Shown: positions 24,275 through 31,784, counted from the first letter of the stretch. The stretch: DNA of 46,004 nucleotides from JBEIFW01 sp044370695 (GCA_044370695.1 JBILVB010000009.1:1-46004), one strand, 5' to 3'. The notes: generated from the sequence alone by a model not told the origin. A program made the numbers and translations.

Positions 24275-25243
24275 TCACAGCCAGCCGCTGCGCCGGAACA
24301 CCCGGTAGAGCGCACCACACACCCCGGCCATGAGACCGACAGCGAGCGGGTAACCGAAGCGCCACGACAGCTCCGGCATGTGATCGAAGTTCATCCCGTA
24401 CACGCCGGCCATCATCGTGGGTACGGCGGCAATGGCCACCCAGGCCGAGATCCGGCGCATGTCCTCGTTCTGCTGCATCGACACCTGGGCCATCGCAGCG
24501 CCGAGCGCGCTCGTCAGCAGGTCGTCGAGCGCATGGGTGCGCTGGCCCACCCGTCGTAGGTTCTCGAGGTTCTCGCGCAGCAGCACGGTCGCGGGGAGAC
24601 CCAACGATTCGGTGGCGGCGAAGCGCGCCAGCGGGTCGGTGAGGGCGTCGAACACGAGCAGCAGCCGGCGCACCTCCCGCTTCAATTGGTACAAGCGTTG
24701 GATCGGCTGGCGACCGCGCGCGTCGCCGAACACGGCCCGCTCGACCTCGATGGCGTCGTTCTCGAAGCCGTCGAGGGCTGGGGCGTAGTCGTCGATCACC
24801 TGATGGACGATCCGGGCCGCGACGACCGCCGGCCCGGCGGTGAGCACGTCGGGTTGCCGCTCGAGCTCGTCCCGCAGACCGTTGAGCGGGCTGGCCTGAC
24901 CGTGGCGCACCGAGAGCACGAAGCGCTCGCCGACGAGCAGGCTCAGCTCGCCGAGGTACACCTGCTCGACCACGTCGTCGTAGCGCGCCGTGCGCAGCAC
25001 GAGCCAGTGGGCGTCCCCGCATCGGGACAGCACGGGTCGTCGGTGGTCGGTGAGCGCGGCGTCCACCTCGCTCGCCGGCAGGCCGAGCGCGCCGAAGGCC
25101 TGGGCCACCTCCTCCCGGCTGGGCATGCGCAGCCCGACCCACACGAACGCGTCGGTTCGGTCGAGCCAGCCGGCGAGTTCGTCGAGGCCGAGCGACCCGG
25201 TCTGACGCTTGCCGTCGAGGTAGGCGGCGGCATCGACGATCAC
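24275..25243 (-). CDS. corA: CorA-family magnesium/divalent cation transporter
   Basis: A 322-residue membrane protein. The long soluble N-terminal domain contains YAPALDGFENDAIEVE and the stalk helix (RLYQLKREVRRLLLVFDAL). Two C-terminal transmembrane helices follow, with the defining pore motif YGMNFDHMPEL between them. The short basic tail VFRRSGWL matches CorA. It forms a pentameric Mg2+ (or Co2+/Ni2+) channel in the cytoplasmic membrane. The open frame extends to 26545, but GTG 25243 has TAGGTT 7 bases upstream and starts VIVDAAAYLDGKR, typical for actinobacterial CorA. Its promoter is back to back with that of the kinase gene. Confidence 0.92.
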   Translation of the reverse strand: MIVDAAAYLDGKRQTGSLGLDELAGWLDRTDAFVWVGLRMPSREEVAQAFGALGLPASEVDAALTDHRRPVLSRCGDAHWLVLRTARYDDVVEQVYLGELSLLVGERFVLSVRHGQASPLNGLRDELERQPDVLTAGPAVVAARIVHQVIDDYAPALDGFENDAIEVERAVFGDARGRQPIQRLYQLKREVRRLLLVFDALTDPLARFAATESLGLPATVLLRENLENLRRVGQRTHALDDLLTSALGAAMAQVSMQQNEDMRRISAWVAIAAVPTMMAGVYGMNFDHMPELSWRFGYPLAVGLMAGVCGALYRVFRRSGWL

Positions 25244-25250
25244 GCCCGGC

Positions 25251-25256
25251 AACCTA
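25251..25256 (-). promoter_or_regulatory. -10 element TAGGTT for corA
   Basis: TAGGTT on the minus strand, 7 bases before GTG 25243. Only 8 bases separate it from the plus-strand -10 at 25265. Confidence 0.6.
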
Positions 25257-25264
25257 CCGGTCGT

Positions 25265-25270
25265 TACCAT
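25265..25270 (+). promoter_or_regulatory. -10 element TACCAT for kinase operon
   Basis: TACCAT, 6 bases before ATG 25277, back to back with the corA -10. Confidence 0.55.
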
Positions 25271-25276
25271 CCGGCC

Positions 25277-26317
25277 ATGCTCGACCCCAGCGAGATGCCC
25301 GCCCGGCTGGCGGCCTTCCTGGCCGCAGAGGTTCCCGGTGCCGGCGAGGTCACGGTGCATTCCTACGAGGTGATGACGGGCGGCTACAGCCGGCTGCTCG
25401 CCCGGGCCGAGGTGTCCTGGAGCGCCGGGGGCGAGGATCATCGCCGCACTTTCGTATTGCGGGGCGACCCGCCGCCGGAGCGCACGCTCATCTTCACCGA
25501 TCGCCGCACCGAGTTCGAAGTGGTGCGGGCCATGGCGGCCAACGGGGTGCTCACCCCCGACGCGCACCACTTCGACGACGGCGGTCGGCTCGCCACCCCG
25601 ACGATCCTGCTCGACTTCTCCCCGGCGACGTCGCTGCTCGTCGACCTTGCCGGGCGCGCCGCTGCGGTCGAGTTGACCCGGCCGCTCGCGCAGGCCGCGG
25701 CGTCGTTCCACCGGATCCCGTTGACCGAGCTCCCGAACCGCCTCGAGCGCCCGGCGAGCGCAGCGGCGTACCTCACCGACCGCATCGACGAGTGGCGCCG
25801 CACCGCAGCGGCGCACGTCGAGGCGCTGCCGATCCTGCAGTACGTCGCTGCGTGGCTCGACGCGCATCGCCCGGCCCCCGTCCCGTTGTCGTTGATCCAC
25901 GGCGATTTTCAGTCGTCGAACCTGATGGTCACCGCCGACGACCGGATCGTCGTGCTCGACTGGGAGCTCGCCCAGATCGGCGACCCGCGCGAGGACCTCG
26001 GGTACTTCAAGGCCGTCGCGCAGGCGGCGCCGCCCGATCTGATCGGTCTCGACGAGGCGGCGTTCTGCGCCCGCTACAACGAGTTGATGGGGTTCACCGA
26101 CGAGCAGGTCAACCCGGCCGTGATCGCCTACTTCCTGATCCTCGGGGTGATCGGAACGGTCCGGCGGCTGCTCGAAGCGGGCGCTGCGTTCAGCCGGGGC
26201 GAGAACACGTCGCTCAACGCGGTGTTCAACGCCCGCAACGTCATGTTCGGCCAGAGCATGTGGCTGCAGTTCTCCGAGCAGCTCGAGCAGGCCTTCGCAG
26301 CCGCCAAGGAGGCGTGA
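25277..26317 (+). CDS. APH-like phosphotransferase (ACAD10-type kinase fold)
   Basis: A 346-residue protein of the aminoglycoside phosphotransferase/choline kinase fold. The Brenner motif HGDFQSSNLMV holds the catalytic Asp and metal-binding Asn, and LDWELAQIGDPREDLGYF is the DFG-equivalent. The N-terminal lobe has GGYSRLLARAEV and a lysine-less strand (FVLRGDPPP). Such proteins in actinobacteria are often annotated as aminoglycoside kinases but are closer to the ACAD10/11 N-terminal kinase that phosphorylates 4-hydroxyacyl-CoAs; the real substrate is unknown. ATG 25277 follows TACCAT by 6 bases. It heads an operon with a hypothetical gene (1-base gap) and DUF2461. Confidence 0.82.
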   Translation: MLDPSEMPARLAAFLAAEVPGAGEVTVHSYEVMTGGYSRLLARAEVSWSAGGEDHRRTFVLRGDPPPERTLIFTDRRTEFEVVRAMAANGVLTPDAHHFDDGGRLATPTILLDFSPATSLLVDLAGRAAAVELTRPLAQAAASFHRIPLTELPNRLERPASAAAYLTDRIDEWRRTAAAHVEALPILQYVAAWLDAHRPAPVPLSLIHGDFQSSNLMVTADDRIVVLDWELAQIGDPREDLGYFKAVAQAAPPDLIGLDEAAFCARYNELMGFTDEQVNPAVIAYFLILGVIGTVRRLLEAGAAFSRGENTSLNAVFNARNVMFGQSMWLQFSEQLEQAFAAAKEA

Positions 26318-26318
26318 G

Positions 26319-26771
26319 ATGTACGTCCGGCCGTCCACCGACCAGATCATCGAGGGCGCCTGCCGCGAACTCGACGAGCAGGTGCTGCCCCTCTTGCCCG
26401 CGGGGAGCCCGGCGTCGGTGCTCGTCCAGCAGATGGTCCAGCTGCTGCGGGGGTGCGCGGTGCGCGCTGCGCACGAGATCGCCTGGATGCACGAGGAGAC
26501 TGCGGCGATCGTCGAGGCGGTCGCCGGGATCGACGACGAGGCCACGGCCGCTGCGCTGGCGGCGTACCGCGCCGCCCCGGCCGGCGGGCTCCACCTCGAC
26601 GAGGTGGCGCACCGCTACGACCTCGCCTCGCGGGCCCTGGGCGCAGCGGTCGAAGCGGCCTACCGCAGCGGCGACGTCGCCCAGCAGGAGTCGCTGCGGG
26701 CGCTGCTGCGGTCCCGTAGTGCGAACGAGATGGCGGTGGTGGGCGCGCTCGAGCTGGTCGGGCGGGGATGA
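26319..26771 (+). CDS. Conserved-looking helical protein of unknown function
   Basis: 150 residues, predicted largely alpha-helical, with no signal peptide or membrane segment. It begins MYVRPSTDQIIEGACRELDEQV and has Ala/Glu/Arg-rich amphipathic stretches. I do not recognise a catalytic motif. GGAGG lies six bases before ATG 26319 and straddles the end of the kinase gene, whose stop is one base upstream, so it is translated from the same mRNA. The last four bases overlap the start of the DUF2461 gene. The context suggests a partner or regulator of the kinase, but that is inference only. Confidence 0.7.
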   Translation: MYVRPSTDQIIEGACRELDEQVLPLLPAGSPASVLVQQMVQLLRGCAVRAAHEIAWMHEETAAIVEAVAGIDDEATAAALAAYRAAPAGGLHLDEVAHRYDLASRALGAAVEAAYRSGDVAQQESLRALLRSRSANEMAVVGALELVGRG

Positions 26772-27439
26772 CCGGACGGTTCCGCGGGTTCCCGCCCGAG
26801 GCGCTGTCGTTCTTCGCCGGGCTCGAGGTCGACAACACCAAGGCGTACTGGACGGCGAACAAGGTCGTGTACGACACCGCCGTTCGAGCACCGATGGAGG
26901 CCCTGATCACCGAGGTCGACGAGCGCTACCGGCCGTTGCGGATGTTCCGGCCGCACCGCGACGTGCGGTTCTCGCCGGACAAGACGCCGTACAAGACCCA
27001 CGCCGGGGCGCTCGGGGAGGACGAGGGCGGTTCGATCTACTACGTCCAGCTCTCGTCCGCCGGGCTCATGGCCGCAGCCGGGTTCTACGCGATGGCGTCG
27101 GACCAGCTGGTGCGGTTCCGGGCCGCGGTGCTCGAGGAGGACCGCGGCGCTGCGCTCTGCGGCCTGGTCGCAGCCGCCGAGCGGGCGGGGTACGAGGCGG
27201 TTGCCGCCGGTGTGCTCAAGACCGCCCCGCGCGGCGTGCCGCGCGATCACCCGCGCATCGAGTTGCTGCGGCGCAAGGGGCTCGCGCTCGCACGGCGCTG
27301 GCCTGCTGCAGCGTGGTTGCACACCGCAGCGGTGCGACGACGAGTCGAGCAGGCCTGGGCCGGTACCGAGGCGGTCAACGACTGGCTGCGAACGAACGTG
27401 GGACCCTCCGAACTCGCGCCCGAGGACGCCTGGGGCTGA
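26768..27439 (+). CDS. DUF2461 (TIGR02453) family protein
   Basis: A 223-residue soluble protein. The motifs GFPPEALSFFAGLEVDNTKAYWTANK, RMFRPHRDVRFSPDKTPYKTHAGA, and YYVQLSSAGLMAAAGFYAM match the DUF2461/TIGR02453 family as I know it. The biochemical function of this family is not established. It ends with MPxDHPRIELLRRKGL-like PRDHPRIELLRRKGLALAR, also conserved. It overlaps the preceding gene by four bases (ATGA) and is the last gene of the kinase operon. A strong hairpin follows at 27462-27487. Confidence 0.85.
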   Translation: MTGRFRGFPPEALSFFAGLEVDNTKAYWTANKVVYDTAVRAPMEALITEVDERYRPLRMFRPHRDVRFSPDKTPYKTHAGALGEDEGGSIYYVQLSSAGLMAAAGFYAMASDQLVRFRAAVLEEDRGAALCGLVAAAERAGYEAVAAGVLKTAPRGVPRDHPRIELLRRKGLALARRWPAAAWLHTAAVRRRVEQAWAGTEAVNDWLRTNVGPSELAPEDAWG

Positions 27440-27461
27440 CCGGCGCTCCGGCCCCGCGATC

Positions 27462-27487
27462 GCTGACCGGCGTGACCGCCGGTCAGC
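27462..27487. terminator. Bidirectional hairpin terminator
   Basis: Perfect 10-base arms GCTGACCGGC / GCCGGTCAGC with a 6-base loop, between two convergent genes. It includes the stop codon of the 27483 gene. There is no U-tract, as is common in high-GC actinobacteria. Confidence 0.55.
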
Positions 27488-27788
27488 CGCCGGTGGGACG
27501 GATCTGGTCGGTCGGTATCTCCACCTCGTAGCCGAAGAACGAGCAGGTGGTCGCGGCCGGGGCGAGCGGATTGGCGACGGCGGCCTGCTTGACCCGGTCG
27601 ACGCAGTCGGTGATCGACGTCCGCTGGCTCCAGACCAGCCCGCCGAGGCCGAGCATCACGACGAGGCTGAGCACCTTGCCGACGATCGCCTTGACCACCA
27701 GCGCACTGGCGACACCACCGAGGACGACCACACCGATGATGACCATCGCGATGGTCTGCATGTCGTCGGTGGTCAGCGCTAGCACCAT
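27483..27788 (-). CDS. Small membrane protein of unknown function
   Basis: 101 residues. Two hydrophobic helices (about 12-32 and 37-53) are followed by a C-terminal soluble part of about 48 residues with two cysteines (Cys62, Cys82) that could form a disulfide outside the membrane. No family recognised. ATG 27788 is preceded at 7 bases by TACGAT, predicting a leaderless mRNA. The open frame runs further upstream to 27854, but there it overlaps the divergent DUF3151 promoter. It stands alone, divergent from DUF3151 and convergent with DUF2461. Confidence 0.7.
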   Translation of the reverse strand: MVLALTTDDMQTIAMVIIGVVVLGGVASALVVKAIVGKVLSLVVMLGLGGLVWSQRTSITDCVDRVKQAAVANPLAPAATTCSFFGYEVEIPTDQIRPTGG

Positions 27789-27795
27789 GGACGGG

Positions 27796-27801
27796 ATCGT
27801 A
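27796..27801 (-). promoter_or_regulatory. -10 element TACGAT
   Basis: TACGAT on minus, 7 bases before ATG 27788. Confidence 0.5.
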
Positions 27802-27839
27802 CGGCGGGGCCGATCGCGTCGGGCGTCGGCGGGCGCCGG

Positions 27840-27845
27840 TAGCGT
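27840..27845 (+). promoter_or_regulatory. -10 element TAGCGT for DUF3151 gene
   Basis: CCGGTAGCGT, 7 bases before ATG 27853. Confidence 0.6.
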
Positions 27846-27852
27846 CGGGCCC

Positions 27853-28296
27853 ATGTCCGATTCGCGCCCCGTGTCGCTGTCCGCCGGGTTGCCCTCGACC
27901 GTGTTGGACCTCGAACCCGCCGAGGCTCGTGCCGCGCTGGCCGAGGCGCTCGCCGCGTCGAGCGCCCCGGCCCGCGCCGCAGCGCTCGCCGAGGTCGTCG
28001 CCCGCTGGCCCCGCTACCTCGACGCATGGGCCCGGCTGGGCGAGCAGACCGCCGCCCCCGTCGAGCGGTACGCCTACTTCCGGGTGGGCTACCACCGTGG
28101 CCTCGACCGGCTGCGGGCCAACGGCTGGCGGGGCAGCGGCTACGTCCGCTGGGAGGCGGAGTCCAACCGGGGGTTCCTGCGGGCGCTGCGGGGCCTGCAG
28201 GCGTCTGCTGCGGCCATCGGGGAACACGACGAGGCCGAGCGGTGCCGGCTGTTCCTCGCGCAGCTCGACCCGGCCGGTGTGCCCGCCGACGGCTGA
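27853..28296 (+). CDS. DUF3151 family protein
   Basis: A 147-residue soluble protein of a family largely confined to Actinomycetota. After an Ala-rich helical half, the conserved block is YLDAWARLGEQ, YAYFRVGYHRGLDRLRANGWRGSGYVRW, then the helix NRGFLRALRGLQASAAAIGEHDEAERC. Function is not established; it looks like a small helical-repeat protein. The start ATG 27853 is chosen because TAGCGT lies 7 bases upstream; the open frame itself begins much earlier. Its end is 6 bases from the convergent YqhA-like gene. Confidence 0.85.
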   Translation: MSDSRPVSLSAGLPSTVLDLEPAEARAALAEALAASSAPARAAALAEVVARWPRYLDAWARLGEQTAAPVERYAYFRVGYHRGLDRLRANGWRGSGYVRWEAESNRGFLRALRGLQASAAAIGEHDEAERCRLFLAQLDPAGVPADG

Positions 28297-28302
28297 GCCG
28301 CG

Positions 28303-28749
28303 TCAGTGGCCGCGGTCGCGTGCGAACGTGAGGGCCACGAGCGTGGCGCCGACGAGCGCGATCCCGCCGGCGATGAGGACGAGATCGATCGCGTCCCGTC
28401 CGGCGACGAGCAACTCGACGAAGTTGATCGCCAGCACGAGCACGACGACGTCGCCGAGCTTGGTCTTCAGCGCACCGAGGTCGTCGATCTCGAGCCATGC
28501 GGGGGTCGTGAGCTCCCCGATGAACAGCTCGTAGAGCCCGAGCGCCATGATCAGCAGGACCGTGGCGAGCAGGAACACGTCGACGGTCTGCAGGAGCTTC
28601 ACGATGGCCACGTCGTCGTCGGCCACGACGGCGGCGACGAAGCGGACGGTCTTGACCACCCCCCAGCCGACGGCGGCGACCGCCGCGACGAGCAGCGAGG
28701 CGACGGCGACGTGGACGACGTACCGGGACCGTTCGAGGAGGCTTCGCAC
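28303..28749 (-). CDS. YqhA/UPF0114-family membrane protein
   Basis: 148 residues with four hydrophobic segments (about 10-32, 50-75, 97-113, 118-140). The central loop TTPAWLEIDDLGALKTKLGDVVVLVLAINFVELL resembles the YqhA (UPF0114) family pattern of membrane helices flanking a conserved KxK.. segment. Function is unknown. GTG 28749 starts at RSLLERSRYVVHV, as expected for the family; a weak hexamer GACGAT lies 6 bases upstream. It is divergent from mobA. Confidence 0.8.
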   Translation of the reverse strand: MRSLLERSRYVVHVAVASLLVAAVAAVGWGVVKTVRFVAAVVADDDVAIVKLLQTVDVFLLATVLLIMALGLYELFIGELTTPAWLEIDDLGALKTKLGDVVVLVLAINFVELLVAGRDAIDLVLIAGGIALVGATLVALTFARDRGH

Positions 28750-28806
28750 AGACCCATCGTCGGTCGGATCCCCCCGGGGTCGTCCAACCGGACGCCGGCC
28801 GGCGTC

Positions 28807-29334
28807 GTGCTGACCGGAGGGCGCTCGTCGCGCATGGGGCGGGACAAGGCGCTCGTGGCGGTCGACGGGTCGGCGATGGCGATCCGCGTGGCCGAGGTCT
28901 TGCGGCGCGCCGGCTGCGACCCGGTGCTGGCGTTCGGGGGCGACCTGCGAGCGCTCGCGGCGTTGGGGCTGCCCGGCCACCCCGACCCCCGTCAGGGCGA
29001 CGGTCCGCTCGCCGGGCTCGCCGGCGCGCTGGCCGTCGTCGCCGCCGACACGGTCGTGGTGTGCGCGTGCGACCTGCCGGACCTCGAACCCGACGACGTC
29101 GGGGCGCTCCTCGCCGCCGACCGGGGTCGCGGTGCGGTGGCCTGGAGCGATCGGATCGAGCCGCTGTGCGCGCTCTGGCCGCGGCGCGCTGCGCTCGAGG
29201 CCGTCGAGACCCTCCTGGGGGAGGGGGAACGGTCGATGCGGGTGCTCGTCGACCGGCTCGACCCGCAGGTCGTGGCCCTGCCCCCGGCGCACCTGCGCAA
29301 CGTGAACCGCCCCGAGGACCTCGCCCGGGACTAG
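28807..29334 (+). CDS. mobA: Molybdenum cofactor guanylyltransferase (MobA-like)
   Basis: About 175 residues, a nucleotidyltransferase that attaches GMP to molybdopterin. The N-terminal nucleotide loop TGGRSSRMGRDKALV is diagnostic, and CACDLPDLEPDDV carries the metal-binding Asp. The C-terminal RSMRVLVDRLDPQVV and LRNVNRPEDL complete the MobA pattern. The start is uncertain. The first usable start codon is GTG 28807 at VLTGG, which leaves almost no residues before the loop; homologues have a few more, so a non-standard upstream codon is possible. No other molybdenum genes are in the window. Its stop TAG forms part of the -10 of the next gene. Confidence 0.82.
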   Translation: MLTGGRSSRMGRDKALVAVDGSAMAIRVAEVLRRAGCDPVLAFGGDLRALAALGLPGHPDPRQGDGPLAGLAGALAVVAADTVVVCACDLPDLEPDDVGALLAADRGRGAVAWSDRIEPLCALWPRRAALEAVETLLGEGERSMRVLVDRLDPQVVALPPAHLRNVNRPEDLARD

Positions 29335-29337
29335 CCT
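29332..29337 (+). promoter_or_regulatory. -10 element TAGCCT for rhodanese gene
   Basis: TAGCCT, 7 bases before ATG 29345. The first three bases are the mobA stop codon. Confidence 0.55.
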
Positions 29338-29344
29338 GCCCCCC

Positions 29345-29668
29345 ATGACGATCCCCGAGGTCACGGTGGACGAACTGGCCGAGGCGATCGCCGGCGGTGC
29401 CGTCGTGATCGACGTTCGCGAAGTCGAGGAGTACACCGAGGCCCACGTGCCCGGCGCGCTGCTGTTCCCGCTGTCGGGCCTCGCCGATGCGGTCGACTCG
29501 GTGCCGCAGGCGTCGCCGTTGTACGTGATCTGCCGGAGTGGGGCGCGCAGCATGCGGGCGTGCCAGTTCCTCGCCGGGACGAATCGCGGTGCCGTGAACG
29601 TGGCGGGCGGCACTCTCGCATGGCTCGGCAGCGGCCGGCCCGTGGCGACCGGCCTCGATCCTGCGTGA
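29345..29668 (+). CDS. Single-domain rhodanese-like sulfurtransferase
   Basis: 107 residues, one rhodanese domain. DVREVEEYTEAHVPGALLFPLS is the entry motif, and the active-site loop is CRSGARS with the catalytic cysteine near residue 62. The C-terminal AVNVAGGTLAWLGSG closes the fold. It can carry a persulfide sulfur in the cytoplasm; the acceptor is unknown, although its position behind mobA makes molybdenum-cofactor sulfur chemistry conceivable (inference). It has its own leaderless-type promoter. Its GTGA end overlaps the RNase D gene. Confidence 0.9.
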   Translation: MTIPEVTVDELAEAIAGGAVVIDVREVEEYTEAHVPGALLFPLSGLADAVDSVPQASPLYVICRSGARSMRACQFLAGTNRGAVNVAGGTLAWLGSGRPVATGLDPA

Positions 29669-30876
29669 CCGCTCCGGCCTACCGGTGGGTCGCCGACGAC
29701 CGATCCCTCGCCGAGGTGCTCGCCGCCGTCGCCGACGAACCCCGCTACGCCCTCGACACCGAGTTCCACCGGGAGCGCACGTACTGGCCGCGGCCGGCGC
29801 TCGTGCAGTTGGCCTGGCCCGGGGCGATCGCGCTGCTCGACCCGCTCGCGGTCGACCTCGGCCCGCTCGCCGAGGTCCTGCGCGGCTCCGGTATCGCCGT
29901 GCTCCACGCCGCCCAGCAGGACCTCGAGGTGCTCGACCGCCTGTGCGGCACCATTCCGACCCGGCTGTTCGACACCCAGATCGGGGCCGGGTTCCTCGGA
30001 TGGTCGAGCCCGTCGCTCGCCAACCTGGTCGCCGGGATGATCGGGGCCCACGTGCCGAAGTCCGACCGGTTGACCGACTGGCTGGCGCGCCCGCTCACCG
30101 ACGACCAGCTCCGCTACGCCGCTTCCGACGTCGAGCACCTGCTCGCGCTGCACGACCGGATCGAGGCCGAGCTCGCGGCCCGGGGCCGTAGCGCCTGGGC
30201 GGCCGACGAGTGCGAGCGCCTCCGGTGCCGGCCGACGGAGGGCACGCCGCCCGACGACGCCTGGCTGAAGCTGAAAGATGCCCGGTCGCTCAAGCCGCGG
30301 GCCCGCGGGGTGGCCCGTGCCGTCGCAGCCTGGCGGGAGCGGCGGGCCATGGCGATCGACCAGCCGGCGCGCTTCGTGCTCGCCGACCTTGCCGTGGTGG
30401 CGCTGGCCCAGCGGGCGCCGACGCGGGTAGAGGATCTCCGTGCCGTCCGGGGTGTCGAAGACCGTCACACCCGGGGCGAGGTGGCCAAGGGCCTGCTGGC
30501 GGCGATCGCCGACGGGCTCGAGCACCCGGTCGAATCGACGTCCAGCTCGGGCGAGACCGAGCTGGAACGCAGCCTGCGGCCGGCGGTCACCCTCGTGTCG
30601 GCGTGGGTAGCGCAGGTGGCACGGGCCGAGGAGATCGATACGGCCCTGCTCGCCACCCGCGCCGACCTCGTGGAATTGCTCGCCGGAGCGCCGGAGGCCC
30701 GGCTCGGTACGGGCTGGCGAGGCGCCCTGGTCGGCGAGGGCATCCGGTCGCTGGTGGCGGGGGAGTCGGCGCTGGCGTTCTCGGGCCGGGGCCGCTTGCG
30801 CCTGCTGCCCGTCGTCGGCGACGCAGCCGTCGCCGCCTCGCCGGTCGGCGAGGCGCTCGTCAACGACCCCGGGTGA
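29665..30876 (+). CDS. rnd: Ribonuclease D
   Basis: A 403-residue 3'-5' exoribonuclease that trims tRNA and other structured RNAs. Motif Exo I is ALDTEFHRE (Asp and Glu metal ligands), Exo II is HAAQQDLEVL, and Exo III is YAASDVEHLL, giving a DEDDy active site. An HRDC domain follows (about 205-290, LKLKDARSLKPRARG...LAVVALAQRAP). The C-terminal 110 residues are a second helical region. The start is GTG 29665, overlapping the rhodanese stop by four bases; longer frames invade that gene. The 3' end overlaps the ParA-like gene by 17 bases. Confidence 0.92.
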   Translation: MTAPAYRWVADDRSLAEVLAAVADEPRYALDTEFHRERTYWPRPALVQLAWPGAIALLDPLAVDLGPLAEVLRGSGIAVLHAAQQDLEVLDRLCGTIPTRLFDTQIGAGFLGWSSPSLANLVAGMIGAHVPKSDRLTDWLARPLTDDQLRYAASDVEHLLALHDRIEAELAARGRSAWAADECERLRCRPTEGTPPDDAWLKLKDARSLKPRARGVARAVAAWRERRAMAIDQPARFVLADLAVVALAQRAPTRVEDLRAVRGVEDRHTRGEVAKGLLAAIADGLEHPVESTSSSGETELERSLRPAVTLVSAWVAQVARAEEIDTALLATRADLVELLAGAPEARLGTGWRGALVGEGIRSLVAGESALAFSGRGRLRLLPVVGDAAVAASPVGEALVNDPG

Positions 30877-31657
30877 CCCGCCGGAGCTTGGCGAGCAGTC
30901 GGTCGAACACCGCCGTGACCTCGGCGGCCCGGTGCCCGTAGGCGTGGAGGGGCATCCGGTCGGCGACGGCCTGCGTGATCACCACTCGCTGGGGCACGAC
31001 CGGTTCCCACACCGCTTTGCGCCCGACGGAGCGGACGAGCTCGTCGTACCGGCGGTCGGCTTCGGCCGACACCCCGGGTACCCGGTTGACCACGACGCCG
31101 GCGAGGTCGAGCTCGGGATGGTGCTGGTCCCACACCTCGTCGACGAGGTCGACCGCAGCGCCGATGGCCCGCAGGCTGAGCGCAGCGGGCTCGACCACGA
31201 CGAGCGCATGGGAGCTGGCGGCCAGGGCGTTCACGGTCAGGTTGCCGAGCGAGGGCGCGCAGTCGATCAGGACGAGGTCGACGTCCTCGGTGGCGCCGGT
31301 GAGCGCCCGGCGCAACCGGAGGGCGGCCCCGGACCCCTGGGGCGCTTCGTGGGCCTGGAGGGCAGCCGACGCCGGCACGACCGAGACCGCCGGGCCCCAC
31401 GCCGACTCGCGCCGGGCAGCGGCGGCACCACCCGGACCGCGCCGCGTCGGCGCGAGCAGGTCGGACGTGGTCGGCCCCTCGGGAGCGCCCGGGTCGAGAC
31501 CGAGCGCCCAGGTGGCGGCCGATTGCGGGTCCATGTCCACGACCAGCACGCGCAACCCGGCGTGCTGGGCCGCCGAGGCGAGACCGAGCGTGAGGGTCGT
31601 CTTTCCGACACCACCCTTCGCGTTCATCAGCGCCACGGTCGCGACCACGTTTGCCAT
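30860..31657 (-). CDS. Orphan ParA/MinD-family ATPase
   Basis: A 265-residue deviant-Walker ATPase. The P-loop MNAKGGVGKTTLTLG is at about residues 11-25, with the signature lysine in KGGVGKT. Walker A' DMDPQSAATWALG (about 41-53) and Walker B LIDCAPSLG (about 108-116) match plasmid/chromosome ParA and Soj. No ParB, parS-like site cluster or min gene is adjacent, so the cargo is unknown. Orphan ParA proteins position chromosomes, carboxysomes or chemotaxis clusters. ATG 31657; a TAGGGC is only 3 bases upstream, too close for the usual -10, so transcription control is unclear. It is divergent from the 62-residue gene across a dyad. Confidence 0.87.
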   Translation of the reverse strand: MANVVATVALMNAKGGVGKTTLTLGLASAAQHAGLRVLVVDMDPQSAATWALGLDPGAPEGPTTSDLLAPTRRGPGGAAAARRESAWGPAVSVVPASAALQAHEAPQGSGAALRLRRALTGATEDVDLVLIDCAPSLGNLTVNALAASSHALVVVEPAALSLRAIGAAVDLVDEVWDQHHPELDLAGVVVNRVPGVSAEADRRYDELVRSVGRKAVWEPVVPQRVVITQAVADRMPLHAYGHRAAEVTAVFDRLLAKLRRVTRGR

Positions 31658-31700
31658 GATGCCCTACGGTCGGGCGGCCCTGCGCCGGTCCCGCTCGCAG

Positions 31701-31731
31701 GCGGGGGTGATCCGCCGCGAATCACCGCCGC
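31701..31731. promoter_or_regulatory. Dyad (10 of 11 bases paired), candidate operator
   Basis: GCGGGGGTGAT (31701-31711) and ATCACCGCCGC (31721-31731) are inverted repeats with one mismatch and a 9-base spacer. It sits just upstream of the TAAGAT -10 and covers the -35 region, between the ParA-like gene and the 62-residue gene. Confidence 0.45.
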
Positions 31732-31735
31732 CGGA

Positions 31736-31741
31736 TAAGAT
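31736..31741 (+). promoter_or_regulatory. -10 element TAAGAT
   Basis: TAAGAT sits 8 bases before ATG 31750, which opens a four-codon frame, and about 44 bases before the 62-residue gene. Confidence 0.55.
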
Positions 31742-31749
31742 CTCCTGCG

Positions 31750-31764
31750 ATGTCACCTCGATAA
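31750..31764 (+). CDS. Possible leaderless minicistron (MSPR-stop)
   Basis: ATG-TCA-CCT-CGA-TAA begins exactly where a leaderless transcript from TAAGAT would start. It ends 20 bases before ATG 31785. It may be chance, or a minimal leader that primes the ribosome for the next gene. Confidence 0.25.
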   Translation: MSPR

Positions 31765-31784
31765 CCCACGTGAAGGGTGCCCTC

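Noticed and set aside
25277..26317. Calling the APH-like proteins aminoglycoside resistance genes
   Set aside because: The fold motifs are shared by many kinases; the N-lobe and context fit the ACAD10-type family better. No resistance-island features are present.
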